Source: CAVZMO01 sp963776195
Lineage (GTDB): Bacteria > Nitrospirota > Thermodesulfovibrionia > Thermodesulfovibrionales > SM23-35
Assembly (NCBI GenBank): GCA_963776195.1
Contig: CAVZMO010000011.1
Span: forward strand, 95,223-159,222
Direction of reading: 5' to 3'
Length of the DNA: 64,000 bases
Of this stretch, positions 49,121 to 58,284 are shown piece by piece. Under the pieces are notes generated by a model. The model ran no database searches. It was not told where the DNA came from and worked only from the letters and a program-made list of their open reading frames with translations. Made by a program: the position numbers and the translations under genes. Numbering within the stretch: the first letter of the stretch is position 1; each line of letters begins with the position of its first letter.

Positions 49121-49666
49121 ATGTTGAAAAGTTTATTCTCATCATCAATCAGAGCGGATGTCCTCTCGCTGCTCCTGAACAGTCCGGATGAACAGTTCTA
49201 TATCAGAGAGATAGCAAAGCTGCTCAGAAAGAACCCCTCGGGTATCAAGAGAGAACTTGACAACCTTGAGAAGCTGGATATCGTGACCAGCGAGAAGATT
49301 GTTAATCTCAAATATTTTCAGGCAAATAAGGAATCACCCCTGTTTTCAGAACTAAAAAACCTTATAACAAAATCTCTCGGTCTGCCGGGTGCACTCAAAG
49401 CAGTCCTGAGGGCCTCCGGCGCAAAGGCTGCATTTATTTATGGTCCGTATGCGGAAGGCGAAGATGTGGACAGAGTGGACCTCTTTGTGATCGGTGCTTC
49501 ATCGTCACTTACAAAAGAGCTTAAAGACCTTGAAAAAAGGTTTGATCAAAAGATTAGTTGTTCTCTCATGGAAGAGGACGAATACAGGCTCAAAAAGAAA
49601 AAGGGCGACTCGAACCTGAAGAGACTTTTATCGGGTAAGAGGATAACGCTTATAGGAAGACTGTAA
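49121..49666 (+). CDS. Winged-helix regulator with nucleotidyltransferase-like domain
   Basis: 181 residues. The N-terminal 85 residues are a winged helix (RADVLSLLLNSPDEQFYIRE, NPSGIKRELDNLEKLDIVTS). The C-terminal part (about 100-175) looks like a minimal nucleotidyltransferase: KAAFIYGPYAEGEDVDRVDL has the G-S/P-x-A-x-G-x-x-x-x-x-D-x-D arrangement, with GPY in place of the usual GS and VDL in place of DID. It is probably a non-catalytic sensor domain. Such fusions occur widely as orphan regulators. The 20-bp palindrome upstream may be its operator. Confidence 0.78.
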   Translation: MLKSLFSSSIRADVLSLLLNSPDEQFYIREIAKLLRKNPSGIKRELDNLEKLDIVTSEKIVNLKYFQANKESPLFSELKNLITKSLGLPGALKAVLRASGAKAAFIYGPYAEGEDVDRVDLFVIGASSSLTKELKDLEKRFDQKISCSLMEEDEYRLKKKKGDSNLKRLLSGKRITLIGRL

Positions 49667-49722
49667 GTGTGAAGCGCCGCATCTCCTCTACAGGGAGTGC
49701 GGATAGAAAGGGGGTGAATTAC

Positions 49723-49782
49723 ATGGCAGCAACCAAGAAAGCAGCTAAGAAGCCGGCGAAGAAGACCGCAAAGAAGAAATAG
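49723..49782 (+). CDS. 19-residue Lys/Ala-rich peptide
   Basis: AAAGGGGGTG lies shortly before ATG 49723. The peptide MAATKKAAKKPAKKTAKKK resembles a minimal histone-H1/AlgP-type tail (repeats of AKKP, AKKT) and would bind nucleic acid. A strong terminator follows at once, and the gene is 56 bp downstream of the wHTH regulator. The terminal DNA of the frame is partly repeated in inverted orientation beyond the terminator. Its size makes the call uncertain, but ribosome-binding site plus terminator support a real gene. Confidence 0.5.
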   Translation: MAATKKAAKKPAKKTAKKK

Positions 49783-49815
49783 TTTCCCTTTACACGTACG
49801 CACACACATTTTTTA

Positions 49816-49850
49816 GGCTGGAGGAGAAATTCTTCCAGCCTTCTTTTTGC
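49816..49850 (+). terminator. Intrinsic terminator
   Basis: GGCTGGAGGA (49816-49825) pairs with TCTTCCAGCC (49831-49840, one G-T wobble) around a 5-nt loop; TTCTTTTT follows. It ends the wHTH-peptide transcript. Confidence 0.85.
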
Positions 49851-49941
49851 TTCTTTTTGCGGTCTTCTTACTTAGATATGAAACTCTATTCTGCGGAAAA
49901 ATTCAAGTAAAATTTGCAACTTATTGAAATTAAATAATATT

Positions 49942-50832
49942 TTACGTATACGACAAAGTCGGCTGCCGGACAACTTCCGACTGCATCTCCCAGTAATCAG
50001 GGCACGACAGGAGCTTTTTCAGAAATTTCAGGTTTGTCGTATGTCCTGACTTGTTTGCGATAACGTGGCCGTAAATCGGGAAGCCCAACAATGACAAGTC
50101 GCCTATAAGGTCGAGTATCTTGTGGCGCACAAATTCATCTTTAAACCTTAGCCCCGAAGCATTGAGAATGCCGTTTTCTCCGAGTATGATGGCATTATCG
50201 AAAGAACCTCCCCTCGCAAACCCATTCGCTTTCAGATATTCCACGTCCTTCAGGAATCCGAAGGTTCTCGCCGGTGCGATTTCGATCGCGAAACTTTCTT
50301 CAGTGAGATCCAGACTCATTTTTTGCTCCCCCAGCAAGTGGTGATTAAAATGGATCCTGTATGTTATACGCCGTCCCTCGTAGGGAAAAGCCGCGATCTC
50401 GGCATGCCCGTCCGTAAGCACTATAGGCCTTGTTATCCGTATATAAGGTCTTTTTTTGCTCTGCTTTGCGATGCCGCCATCGAGAATCAAGCTTGTCAAT
50501 TCTATCGAACTACCATCAAGAATAGGAATCTCGGGTCCATTCACTTCGACATATGCATTGTCTACCCCGAGTCCGGCGAATGCAGCAAGGATGTGTTCAA
50601 CGGTTCTGATCTTAGCGCCATTAAAGCCGAGGGTAGTTGCGAACGCGGTGTCCGTAACAGAGTTGATGGAGGCTTTAATGGTCGAATCTTTGTCGGTTCT
50701 TCTAAATAAAATACCGGTGTCCCTGGGAGCTGGCTTGAGGCGGACTTTGCAATGCCGGCCCGTATGGAGACCTATGCCTTCAAAGCTTGATTCCTGCTTT
50801 AATGTTCTTTGTAAACGCATATTATATGTCAT
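49942..50832 (-). CDS. lpxC: UDP-3-O-acyl-N-acetylglucosamine deacetylase
   Basis: 296 residues. MRLQRTLKQESSFEGIGLHT, the first zinc-site histidine in RTVEHILAAFAGLGVDNAYV, EIPILDGSSIELTSLI, EEIAPARTF-like IAPARTFGFLKDVEYL, and the second site VRHKILDLIGDLSLLG with H and D ligands, plus a final GHTTNLKFL, make the enzyme clear. It deacetylates UDP-acyl-GlcNAc, the committed step of lipid A synthesis, and proves a diderm LPS producer. The start is ATG 50832 or 50820 (MRLQR). Solitary, not in the lpx-fab cluster. Confidence 0.96.
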   Translation of the reverse strand: MTYNMRLQRTLKQESSFEGIGLHTGRHCKVRLKPAPRDTGILFRRTDKDSTIKASINSVTDTAFATTLGFNGAKIRTVEHILAAFAGLGVDNAYVEVNGPEIPILDGSSIELTSLILDGGIAKQSKKRPYIRITRPIVLTDGHAEIAAFPYEGRRITYRIHFNHHLLGEQKMSLDLTEESFAIEIAPARTFGFLKDVEYLKANGFARGGSFDNAIILGENGILNASGLRFKDEFVRHKILDLIGDLSLLGFPIYGHVIANKSGHTTNLKFLKKLLSCPDYWEMQSEVVRQPTLSYT

Positions 50833-51196
50833 GAAAATTTTAACATTGAAAGTGCGAGTCTTCTTAGAGAGAGCAAATATAATGCCAGGGCGTCCGAATA
50901 ATTTCCAGAGACACGTGACCGTCGCGGAGATCGGCGTTAAAGTTTATGTTAGTGAGAAGAGCTCAAGTAATACTTTATCTTTCAAAAAAAGATTAATACA
51001 TCTGTGTGTTGACTGTTAACAATAAAGTGTGGATTATTTAACACACCTGTTTTGCTTCCATCTTAATATGTTAAAATTCAGATTATAAATTGAGGCCGCT
51101 GAAAAAGTGTATCTTTGTCGCCCTGAGTTTATGCGCCGTTGTGCTTGATATGGAATCAGACGCTTCGATTTAGAGCATATTGACAGGAGATACATA
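50833..51196. other. Divergent intergenic region lpxC-mtnP
   Basis: 364 bp without a convincing gene. A possible plus-strand promoter is TTGACT (about 51009) - 17 bp - GATTAT, surrounded by GTGTGTTG...AACACAC as partial inverted arms. The ribosome-binding sequence GACAGGAG precedes the TTG start of mtnP. Nothing else is supportable. Confidence 0.3.
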
Positions 51197-51979
51197 TTGA
51201 TAGGGATTATCGGGGGGAGCGGGCTTTACGAAATAGAAGGTGTCGTCACAAAAGAGATAAAAAATGTTGTGACACCCTTCGGCGCGCCCTCTGATTTTTA
51301 TCGAATCGGCGAGATCTCCGGCAGAGACATTGTATTCCTCCCGAGACACGGCTCGAAACATAATATTCCGCCCCACAGGATAAACTACCGTGCGAATATA
51401 TGGGGTTTCAAAGAACTCGGGGCAGAGAGAATAATATCGATAGGCGCTGCGGGAGGGATAAACCCCGAACTGGAGCCCGGTACGATCGTCGTTCCCGATC
51501 AGATTATCGATATGACAACGGCCAGGGATGCAACGTTTTTTGAAGGGGAAGAAGGAGTTTTTCACGTAGACCTGACGGATCCCTATTGCTCCGAACTGAG
51601 AGAATCTTTTCTTGCCTCGGGAAAGAAATCAGGAATAGAACTGAAGAGATCAGGAACGTATTTATGTACAAATGGACCAAGGCTCGAGACGAAGGCGGAG
51701 ATAACATTCTTTTCGCAAATCGGCGCCGATGTTGTAGGGATGACGGCGATGCCTGAGGCACCGCTCGCAAGGGAAGCGGAACTCTGTTACGGGGGGATAA
51801 GTGTTATCACAAACTATGCCGCGGGGCTGCAAAACCAAAAACTGACGGCTACGGAGGTTGTAGAGATTATGAGCAGAGCTGTCGGGCGGTTGAGAATATT
51901 GCTGAAGGGGGCGTTTGATCTGATACCTTTCGAGAGAACGTGTACCTGCAAAGAAGCCCTGACAAAGGCGAAGATATAA
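51197..51979 (+). CDS. mtnP: S-methyl-5'-thioadenosine phosphorylase
   Basis: 260 residues beginning at TTG 51197 (IGIIGGSGLYEIEGV) after GACAGGAG. Family motifs: PFGAPSDFYRIGEISG, FLPRHGSKHNIPPHRINYRA, SIGAAGGINPELEPGTIV, CTNGPRLETKAEI, VVGMTAMPEAPLAREAELCY. It phosphorolyses methylthioadenosine to adenine and methylthioribose-1-phosphate for methionine salvage and purine recovery. The related purine nucleoside phosphorylases differ at the PEAxLA region. Followed 5 bp later by the sigma-54 regulator gene. Confidence 0.92.
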   Translation: MIGIIGGSGLYEIEGVVTKEIKNVVTPFGAPSDFYRIGEISGRDIVFLPRHGSKHNIPPHRINYRANIWGFKELGAERIISIGAAGGINPELEPGTIVVPDQIIDMTTARDATFFEGEEGVFHVDLTDPYCSELRESFLASGKKSGIELKRSGTYLCTNGPRLETKAEITFFSQIGADVVGMTAMPEAPLAREAELCYGGISVITNYAAGLQNQKLTATEVVEIMSRAVGRLRILLKGAFDLIPFERTCTCKEALTKAKI

Positions 51980-51984
51980 CTTTC

Positions 51985-53352
51985 ATGGAGACCATACTTG
52001 TTGTAGAAGATAAAGAATCCATGGCTGAGATGCTGAAAGAAACCCTTGAGGCCGAAGGCTATAAGGTCATCTCAGCCTCCGACGGAACGGAAGGCATAAA
52101 TTATCTCAAGGAGGGTAAAATCGACCTTGTCCTTACGGACCTGAAGGTGCCCAAGAAAAACGGGATAGCTATCCTCAAGACATCAAAGGAAGAGAACCCC
52201 CTCGTACCCGTTATTATTATGACGGCCTTCGGCTCTGTAGAGACGGCTGTCGCGGCTATGAAAGAAGGCGCCTTTGATTTCATTACAAAACCTTTTGACA
52301 CGGATCACCTCCTGATGCTGATAAGGAGGGCATTGGAGACCCAGCGGCTTCTTACGGAAAACATCCTTTTGAAGGAAGAAGTTGCGCTGAAGTTCGGCCT
52401 GCCGAGGATTATCGGGAGAAGCGAAAATATCCTGAATGTCGCCCAAATTGTGCAGAGGGTTGCTCCGACCAAGACGACGGTTCTCCTGATCGGTGAAAGC
52501 GGTACCGGCAAAGAACTCTTTGCCCGAGCCATTCATAATCTGAGCAACAGGAAGCATTATCCCTTTGTGCCGATCAATTGTGCCGCTATCCCGAGAGGCC
52601 TCCTCGAATCGGAGCTTTTCGGGCATGAAAAGGGTTCGTTTACAGGGGCGGATGCCAAGAAGCTCGGCAAGTTCGAACTCGCCGACAAAGGGACCATATT
52701 CCTCGACGAAATCGGTGATATGGAGCTTATCATACAATCAAAACTTCTCCGGGCGATCGAAGAAGGCGATATCGAAAGGGTGGGCGCCGTTAAGGCGATT
52801 AATGTGGATGTGAGGATCGTTGCAGCGAGCAACAGGGACCTTGAGAAGGCTGTGGAAGAAAAGAAATTCAGAGAAGATCTCTATTACCGTTTGAACGTTT
52901 TTCCCATCAGGATACCGCCGTTAAGGGAGAGAAAGGAAGATATTTCCCTGCTCATCGAATACTTCATCAATAAATACTGTCATGAGATAAAGACCCCGGT
53001 AAAGAGCATATCGAGAGAATCTCTTGATATGCTTATGAACTATCACTGGAAAGGCAACGTGAGGGAACTTGAAAACGCGATAGAAAGGGCGCTCATCCTC
53101 TGCGATGGTGATGTGATTACACCCGAACATTTTACTCTCAGCAAACAATTCGGCCCGGGATCCGCAGGAACCCGCGTTGTGGACGGGACACTCGAAGCTG
53201 TTGCAAAGGAAGCATTGAGGGCGGCAGAAACAGAAAGGATCAGGAGCGCCCTCAAAGAGACCAGGGGTAATAAGAGCAGGGCGGCAGAAATCCTTCAGGT
53301 CAGCTATAAAACCTTGCTCACGAAGATAAAAGAATACGGCATAGAGTCTTGA
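51985..53352 (+). CDS. Sigma-54-dependent response regulator (NtrC family)
   Basis: Start at ATG 51985 (METILVVEDKESM), five bases after the mtnP stop; the earlier in-frame ATG lies within mtnP. 455 residues: receiver domain 1-120 with Asp52 in LTDLKVP, AAA+ sigma-54 activator domain about 140-375 with GESGTGKELFA, EKGSFTGADAKK (GAFTGA loop as GSFTGA) and FRQDLYYRLNVFPIR-like FREDLYYRLNVFPIRIPPLR, and a Fis-type helix-turn-helix at the end (KSRAAEILQVSYKTLLTKI). No histidine kinase gene is adjacent, so its signal is unknown. Confidence 0.94.
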   Translation: METILVVEDKESMAEMLKETLEAEGYKVISASDGTEGINYLKEGKIDLVLTDLKVPKKNGIAILKTSKEENPLVPVIIMTAFGSVETAVAAMKEGAFDFITKPFDTDHLLMLIRRALETQRLLTENILLKEEVALKFGLPRIIGRSENILNVAQIVQRVAPTKTTVLLIGESGTGKELFARAIHNLSNRKHYPFVPINCAAIPRGLLESELFGHEKGSFTGADAKKLGKFELADKGTIFLDEIGDMELIIQSKLLRAIEEGDIERVGAVKAINVDVRIVAASNRDLEKAVEEKKFREDLYYRLNVFPIRIPPLRERKEDISLLIEYFINKYCHEIKTPVKSISRESLDMLMNYHWKGNVRELENAIERALILCDGDVITPEHFTLSKQFGPGSAGTRVVDGTLEAVAKEALRAAETERIRSALKETRGNKSRAAEILQVSYKTLLTKIKEYGIES

Positions 53353-53441
53353 CAGTCTATTTCCCGGGGAATTATCATAAAATGTCTATTAATCGGTATT
53401 ATTATCGGTTCGTTAAAGAATATATTTCCGGAGGGGCGAAA

Positions 53442-54197
53442 ATGTCTGGACATTCCAAATGGGCGTCGATAAAGCATAAGAAAGCAAGCACAGATGCAAA
53501 AAGGGGCAAGATTTTTACAAAGATCGTCAAAGAGATTGCGGTTGCTGCGAGGGTCGGCGGCGGAGACCCATCCGGAAATCCGAGGCTGAGGACGGCTATT
53601 GACAGTGCAAAAGAAGTTAATATGCCGAGCGATAATATAAAGAGGGCCATTATGAAAGGTACGGGCGAACTCCCCGGTGTATCTTACGAGGAGGCCCTCT
53701 ATGAAGGATATGGTCCCGGCGGCGTAGCTATTCTTATAGAGGTTCTCACTGACAACAAGAACAGAACGACGCCTGAGATACGGCATATGATGTCGAAGAA
53801 CAACGGTAACTTAGGAGAGGCTGGTTGTGTATCCTGGATGTTTGAGCAGAAAGGTTATGTCCTCGTCGAGAAGACGAAAGTCGATGAAGATACCCTGATG
53901 TCGGTAGCCCTTGATGCCGGCGCTGAAGACATGAAGAATGATCCGAAAGAAGACAGCTACGAAATTATTACGGCTCCTGAGAATCTCGGGAAGGTGAAAG
54001 CTTCGATAGAGTCATCCGGGATTTCCGTATCGCTTGCGGAGATAACGATGCTGGCAAAAAATTATACTACCGTCGATGAAAAACAGGCCGAGCAGATGAT
54101 GAGGCTCATAGAAGCGCTTGAAGATCATGACGATGTCCAGAATGTCTATACGAATGTTGATATCCCTGATGAGGTAATCGCCAAGGTTGGAAAGTAA
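53442..54197 (+). CDS. yebC: YebC/PmpR family protein
   Basis: 251 residues from ATG 53442 (MSGHSKWASIKHKKASTDAK), eight bases after GGAGGGG. The opening HSKWAxIKHKK, SDNIKRAIMKGTGEL, YEGYGPGGVAILIEVLTDNK and NRTTPEIRHMMSKNNGNLGE are the classic signature. YebC proteins were described as transcriptional regulators and more recently as factors that ease translation through proline stretches. Cytoplasmic. It slightly precedes the DUF502 gene by two bases. Confidence 0.95.
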   Translation: MSGHSKWASIKHKKASTDAKRGKIFTKIVKEIAVAARVGGGDPSGNPRLRTAIDSAKEVNMPSDNIKRAIMKGTGELPGVSYEEALYEGYGPGGVAILIEVLTDNKNRTTPEIRHMMSKNNGNLGEAGCVSWMFEQKGYVLVEKTKVDEDTLMSVALDAGAEDMKNDPKEDSYEIITAPENLGKVKASIESSGISVSLAEITMLAKNYTTVDEKQAEQMMRLIEALEDHDDVQNVYTNVDIPDEVIAKVGK

Positions 54198-54198
54198 T

Positions 54199-54819
54199 AT
54201 GGCTGTTTCTATGCGTACCACCTTCAAAAGGAGATTTTTTGCGGGACTCCTGATATCCATCCCGGCTATCATCACTTTTCTTATTATCGGATGGTTTTTC
54301 AAATTTGTTGATGGCTTCCTTGAGCCCCTTTACTATAATATTCTCGGTTATCATGTCCGAGGCCTCGGATTTATTTCTGCCATAATACTCATATTCATCG
54401 TAGGTATTATCTCGACGAACGTCATCGGCAGGAGGATAATCGAGTCCTTTGAGCTTGTTATCCTTAAGATACCAGGATTGAAAGGAATATACACCGCCGT
54501 AAAACAGCTCGTCGATGCTTTTTCTCCCGATAGCCAGGTGACTTCTTTCAAGAAGTTTGTCGTTGTCGAATATCCGAGACCCGGTGTGTATGCCTACGGC
54601 TTCCTCACAAAAGAATGTGTTATGAAGACTGAAAGGAATGACCAGGAAATCAGTCTGAAGGCTGTGTATATACCCACAAATCTAATTTACTTCGGTGACA
54701 TTGCGCTTTTCCGGAATGAGCATGTCTTTTTTACGGATATATCGATTGAGGACGGTATCAGGATCATACTTTCTGGGGGTATCGCCACACCCTCGAAGAT
54801 ATCAGAGATAAAGTCATGA
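54199..54819 (+). CDS. DUF502 family membrane protein
   Basis: Start at ATG 54199 (MAVSMRTTFKRRFFAGLL), two bases after the yebC stop. 206 residues with two N-terminal membrane helices (LLISIPAIITFLIIGWFFKF, GLGFISAIILIFIVGIISTN) and a soluble domain with GRRIIESFELVILKIPGLKG, IYTAVKQLVDAFSPD and VYIPTNLIYFGD. This is the DUF502 pattern (related to plant LIKE-COV). Function unknown. Its stop overlaps glmU by 4 bp. Confidence 0.87.
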   Translation: MAVSMRTTFKRRFFAGLLISIPAIITFLIIGWFFKFVDGFLEPLYYNILGYHVRGLGFISAIILIFIVGIISTNVIGRRIIESFELVILKIPGLKGIYTAVKQLVDAFSPDSQVTSFKKFVVVEYPRPGVYAYGFLTKECVMKTERNDQEISLKAVYIPTNLIYFGDIALFRNEHVFFTDISIEDGIRIILSGGIATPSKISEIKS

Positions 54820-56228
54820 AACTCTCAGCTGTTGTTTTGGCTGCCGGCATCGGGAAAAGGATGAAATCATCTCTGCCGAAAGTCCTCCACAGCATCCAGG
54901 GCACCACAATGCTTCAGCATGTCGTAAACACTCTCCAAGAACTAAAACCCCTGAGAATCGTTGTCGTTGCGGGACAACATCTTGAAAAAATAAAAGCGTC
55001 CCTGCAGGATAAAGATAGAATCTCTTTTGCGGAGCAGAGAGAACCAAGGGGAACAGGGGATGCTCTCCTGAGGGCGGTGTCGTTTCTCGGAAAGGGGAAA
55101 GAAACGACAATCGTTGTAAATGGTGATTCCCCCTTGATTACTCGTGAGACGCTCGGGAAATTCCTGGCCCTCCACAGGAAACGGAGGAATGAACTTTCCC
55201 TTCTTTCCTTCATAGCCGAAGAACCGAAGTCGTACGGCAGGCTCATAAGGGATCAAAGGGGACGTGTTATATCCGTCATCGAGGACAGAGATGCGACGGC
55301 ATCTCAAAAGGCGATCAATGAAGTGAACAGCGGAGTATATGCAATAGAGCCTGAAGCCCTTCGGCTCCTGGAAGAGATAAAGCTCAACAAATCAAAGGGT
55401 GAATATTATCTGACGGATATTGTCCATATCGCAAGAGAAAAAGGTATGAGGATGGATGCCTTCCAAATCGGTTACGAAGATGAATTCATCGGTGTCAATA
55501 CCCGGGAAGAACTGGAGAAGGCAGGGCGGTTGATGAAGGACAGAATAATAAAGAGATGGAAGGATAGGGGTGTTAACTTTATAGATACCGGTTCCGTATT
55601 TTTGTCATCGAATACCCGTATCGGCAAGGGAACTGTGGTTTATCCCAATGTCCATCTCGAAGGGAATACAAGGATCGGGAGGGATTGCACAATCTATCCG
55701 AATGTGAGGATTTGTGAGAGTGTCATAGAAGACGGAGCGGTCATCAAAGATTCCACGTTGATCGAAAGGTCCGTTGTAAAAGAGAGGGCCTTGGTCGGTC
55801 CGTTTGCCCATCTCAGGCCGGGATCCGAGATCGGTGTGAAAGCGAAGATAGGTAATTTCGTAGAGGTCAAAAAATCGATAATCGGCCCGGGGACAAAGGC
55901 GTCACATCTGTCGTATCTCGGAGATGCAAGGATCGGGAGGGATGTGAATATAGGCGCAGGAACAATAACCTGTAATTATGATGGTCATAGCAAAAATGTT
56001 ATTACTATAGAAGACGGCGTATTTATCGGAAGCGATTCTCAGCTTGTTGCTCCGGTAAGGGTGGGCAAAGGCGCCTATCTTGGAGCGGGATCTACGATTA
56101 CAAAAGATGTCCCTTCAAAGGCCCTTGCTTTGAGCAGGGTAGAACAGGTGAATATTGAAGGCTGGGTGACAAAAAGAGAATCAAAAATGAGAAACAAATT
56201 GAAAAAGAAAGGAGCAAAGGATAAGTAG
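54816..56228 (+). CDS. glmU: Bifunctional GlmU (UDP-GlcNAc pyrophosphorylase / glucosamine-1-P acetyltransferase)
   Basis: 470 residues. Pyrophosphorylase domain 1-230 with VVLAAGIGKRMKSSLPKVLH, EPRGTGDALLRA and VNGDSPLIT. Left-handed beta-helix acetyltransferase domain about 255-450 with hexapeptide repeats, LRPGSEIGVKAKIGNFVEVK, ASHLSYLGDARIG, NIGAGTITCNYDG and VAPVRVGKGAYLGAGSTITK. It makes UDP-N-acetylglucosamine for peptidoglycan and LPS from the GlmM product. glmS follows 71 bp later. The last 20 residues are highly basic (KMRNKLKKKGAKDK). Confidence 0.96.
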   Translation: MKLSAVVLAAGIGKRMKSSLPKVLHSIQGTTMLQHVVNTLQELKPLRIVVVAGQHLEKIKASLQDKDRISFAEQREPRGTGDALLRAVSFLGKGKETTIVVNGDSPLITRETLGKFLALHRKRRNELSLLSFIAEEPKSYGRLIRDQRGRVISVIEDRDATASQKAINEVNSGVYAIEPEALRLLEEIKLNKSKGEYYLTDIVHIAREKGMRMDAFQIGYEDEFIGVNTREELEKAGRLMKDRIIKRWKDRGVNFIDTGSVFLSSNTRIGKGTVVYPNVHLEGNTRIGRDCTIYPNVRICESVIEDGAVIKDSTLIERSVVKERALVGPFAHLRPGSEIGVKAKIGNFVEVKKSIIGPGTKASHLSYLGDARIGRDVNIGAGTITCNYDGHSKNVITIEDGVFIGSDSQLVAPVRVGKGAYLGAGSTITKDVPSKALALSRVEQVNIEGWVTKRESKMRNKLKKKGAKDK

Positions 56229-56299
56229 GCAGTGAACGGTAGACTGCAAACAGGGAAACAAACCTGCCCTTTGCTGACTACTAATTCCTTAATTCTGAT

Positions 56300-58126
56300 A
56301 TGTGCGGAATAATCGGATATGTAGGGAAGAAGAATTCCGTATCAGTTGTACTTGAGGGTTTGAGACGCCTTGAATACAGAGGGTACGATTCTGCAGGCAT
56401 TGCTTTTTTCTCAAAGAACGGCATTGAGGTAAGAAGGTGTACGGGCAAGATACAGGCGCTTGCATCTCTCCTTGAATCTGAAAATCCATCCAGCGATACA
56501 ACGATCGGTCACACCAGATGGGCGACTCATGGCCGGCCTTCAGATGAAAATGCCCATCCTCACAGATCGAAAGATGTTGTTCTCGTGCACAACGGAATTG
56601 TGGAAAACTACCTTTCCCTGAAGAACAAGCTGATCGAAAAGGGATATATTTTCACTTCAGAGACAGATACGGAGGTCCTCTGCCATCTCATCGAGGATTA
56701 TGCGAAGAGATACCCTCTCGAAGAGGCGGTGAGGGAGGCGTTGAAAGAGGTTAAGGGGGCGTACGCCCTTGTCATTATAAAAGGAGATGAGCCCGACAAG
56801 ATTGTCGGTGTGAGAAAAGACAGTCCCCTTGTTGTCGGTTTGGGTGACGGGGAATTCTTTGTTGCTTCAGATATTCCTGCGTTCCTAAGTTACACAAGAG
56901 ATGTGATCTATCTCGACGACGGAGAGATGGTTGTTCTTTCCCATGACGGAGTCAAGATTACGGGCATCGACGGGACCCCTATTCATAAGGATGTGAAGAC
57001 CGTATCGTGGAGTCCTTCTATGGCGGAAAAAGGCGGTTTCAAACACTTTATGTTGAAGGAAATCAATGAACAACCGAGGGCCATTACCGATACCTTAATG
57101 GGGAGACTGAACGCTGAAAGCGGGCAGGTCAATCTGGCGGAATTCGGTACCAACGAAGAAGAAATGAAGGCCATCAAGAAGATTTTTATTGTGGCCTGCG
57201 GCACTTCTTACCACGCAGCCATTATCGGCAAATATATGATGGAAGGACTTGTAAGGATCCCCGTCGAGGTAGACGTAGCATCGGAGTTCCGGTACAGACA
57301 ACCGATTATCGGACCCGGAGACCTTATGATAGTGATAACACAGTCGGGAGAGACCGCTGATACCCTTGCTGCTCAAAGGGAGGCAAAAAGGCTTGGTGCA
57401 AGAGTGCTCACTATCTGTAATGTCGTCGGCAGCACTTCTTCGAGAGAAGCCGATGCGGTCTTTTATACCCATTCAGGTCCCGAGATAGGTGTTGCTTCTA
57501 CAAAGGCTTTCACTACCCAGCTTGTCGGGCTTTACCTTTTTGCGATCGCTATCGGGAATGTGCGGGGTACCATACCTGAAGATCTATCGAAGGAGTTATT
57601 GGCAGATCTCCTGAGGCTTCCGGGAAACGTAGAAGAGGTGTTAAAGGCAGATGAAAATATAAAAGATATTGCAAAAGACTATTTCAAAGTCACGGATTTT
57701 CTTTATCTCGGCAGGGGAATAAACTATCCCATTGCACTTGAAGGCGCTCTCAAACTGAAGGAGATATCGTATATCCATGCAGAGGGATATCCTGCGGGTG
57801 AAATGAAACACGGACCGATAGCGCTGATAGACGAAGAGTTGCCGGTTGTTGTTCTTGCAGCCAGGGACAAACTTCATGAAAAGATAGCCTCCAACATTCA
57901 GGAGGTGAAGAGCAGGGGGGGGAAGATTATACTGATCACAAACGATGCTGACGATGATGTATGCGGGGTCTCTGATAAGTGTATCTTTGTGCCCGGGACG
58001 AATCCTTATCTCACAACGGTATTGATGGCTGTTCCCGTGCAGTTACTTGCATATCATATCGGGGTCTTGCGGGGATGCGATGTGGACCAGCCGAGGAATC
58101 TTGCAAAGAGCGTTACTGTTGAATGA
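56300..58126 (+). CDS. glmS: Glutamine-fructose-6-phosphate aminotransferase
   Basis: 608 residues. Cys2 nucleophile in MCGIIGYVG, then LRRLEYRGYDSAGIAF, IGHTRWATHGRPSDENAHPH and LVHNGIVENY for the glutaminase half. Two SIS sugar-isomerase domains follow (CGTSYHAAIIGKYMMEG, ITQSGETADTLAAQREAKR, GPEIGVASTKAFTTQL, GRGINYPIALEGALKLKEIS, HAEGYPAGEMKHGPIALID). The C-terminus DVDQPRNLAKSVTVE is the standard ending. First step of the amino-sugar pathway. I saw no glmS ribozyme: the 71-bp gap to glmU is too short for one. Confidence 0.97.
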   Translation: MCGIIGYVGKKNSVSVVLEGLRRLEYRGYDSAGIAFFSKNGIEVRRCTGKIQALASLLESENPSSDTTIGHTRWATHGRPSDENAHPHRSKDVVLVHNGIVENYLSLKNKLIEKGYIFTSETDTEVLCHLIEDYAKRYPLEEAVREALKEVKGAYALVIIKGDEPDKIVGVRKDSPLVVGLGDGEFFVASDIPAFLSYTRDVIYLDDGEMVVLSHDGVKITGIDGTPIHKDVKTVSWSPSMAEKGGFKHFMLKEINEQPRAITDTLMGRLNAESGQVNLAEFGTNEEEMKAIKKIFIVACGTSYHAAIIGKYMMEGLVRIPVEVDVASEFRYRQPIIGPGDLMIVITQSGETADTLAAQREAKRLGARVLTICNVVGSTSSREADAVFYTHSGPEIGVASTKAFTTQLVGLYLFAIAIGNVRGTIPEDLSKELLADLLRLPGNVEEVLKADENIKDIAKDYFKVTDFLYLGRGINYPIALEGALKLKEISYIHAEGYPAGEMKHGPIALIDEELPVVVLAARDKLHEKIASNIQEVKSRGGKIILITNDADDDVCGVSDKCIFVPGTNPYLTTVLMAVPVQLLAYHIGVLRGCDVDQPRNLAKSVTVE

Positions 58127-58284
58127 GAGCGGACGGTATTGTTCAGTTTTTGTGAGTTCTTTCTTTGAGCTTTTCCTTTACAACTCGGGAAACGCCGGAA
58201 ACTCATAAAACCGCATTAACAGATATAAATCCTGGATTTAAGTGAGAGAAATCTGTTAACATGAATAGGTCAAAGGAGACAGCA

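Noticed and set aside
56229..56299. Possible glmS ribozyme
   Set aside because: The leader is only 71 bp and lacks the ribozyme core; the window suggests a diderm in which glmS ribozymes are not expected.
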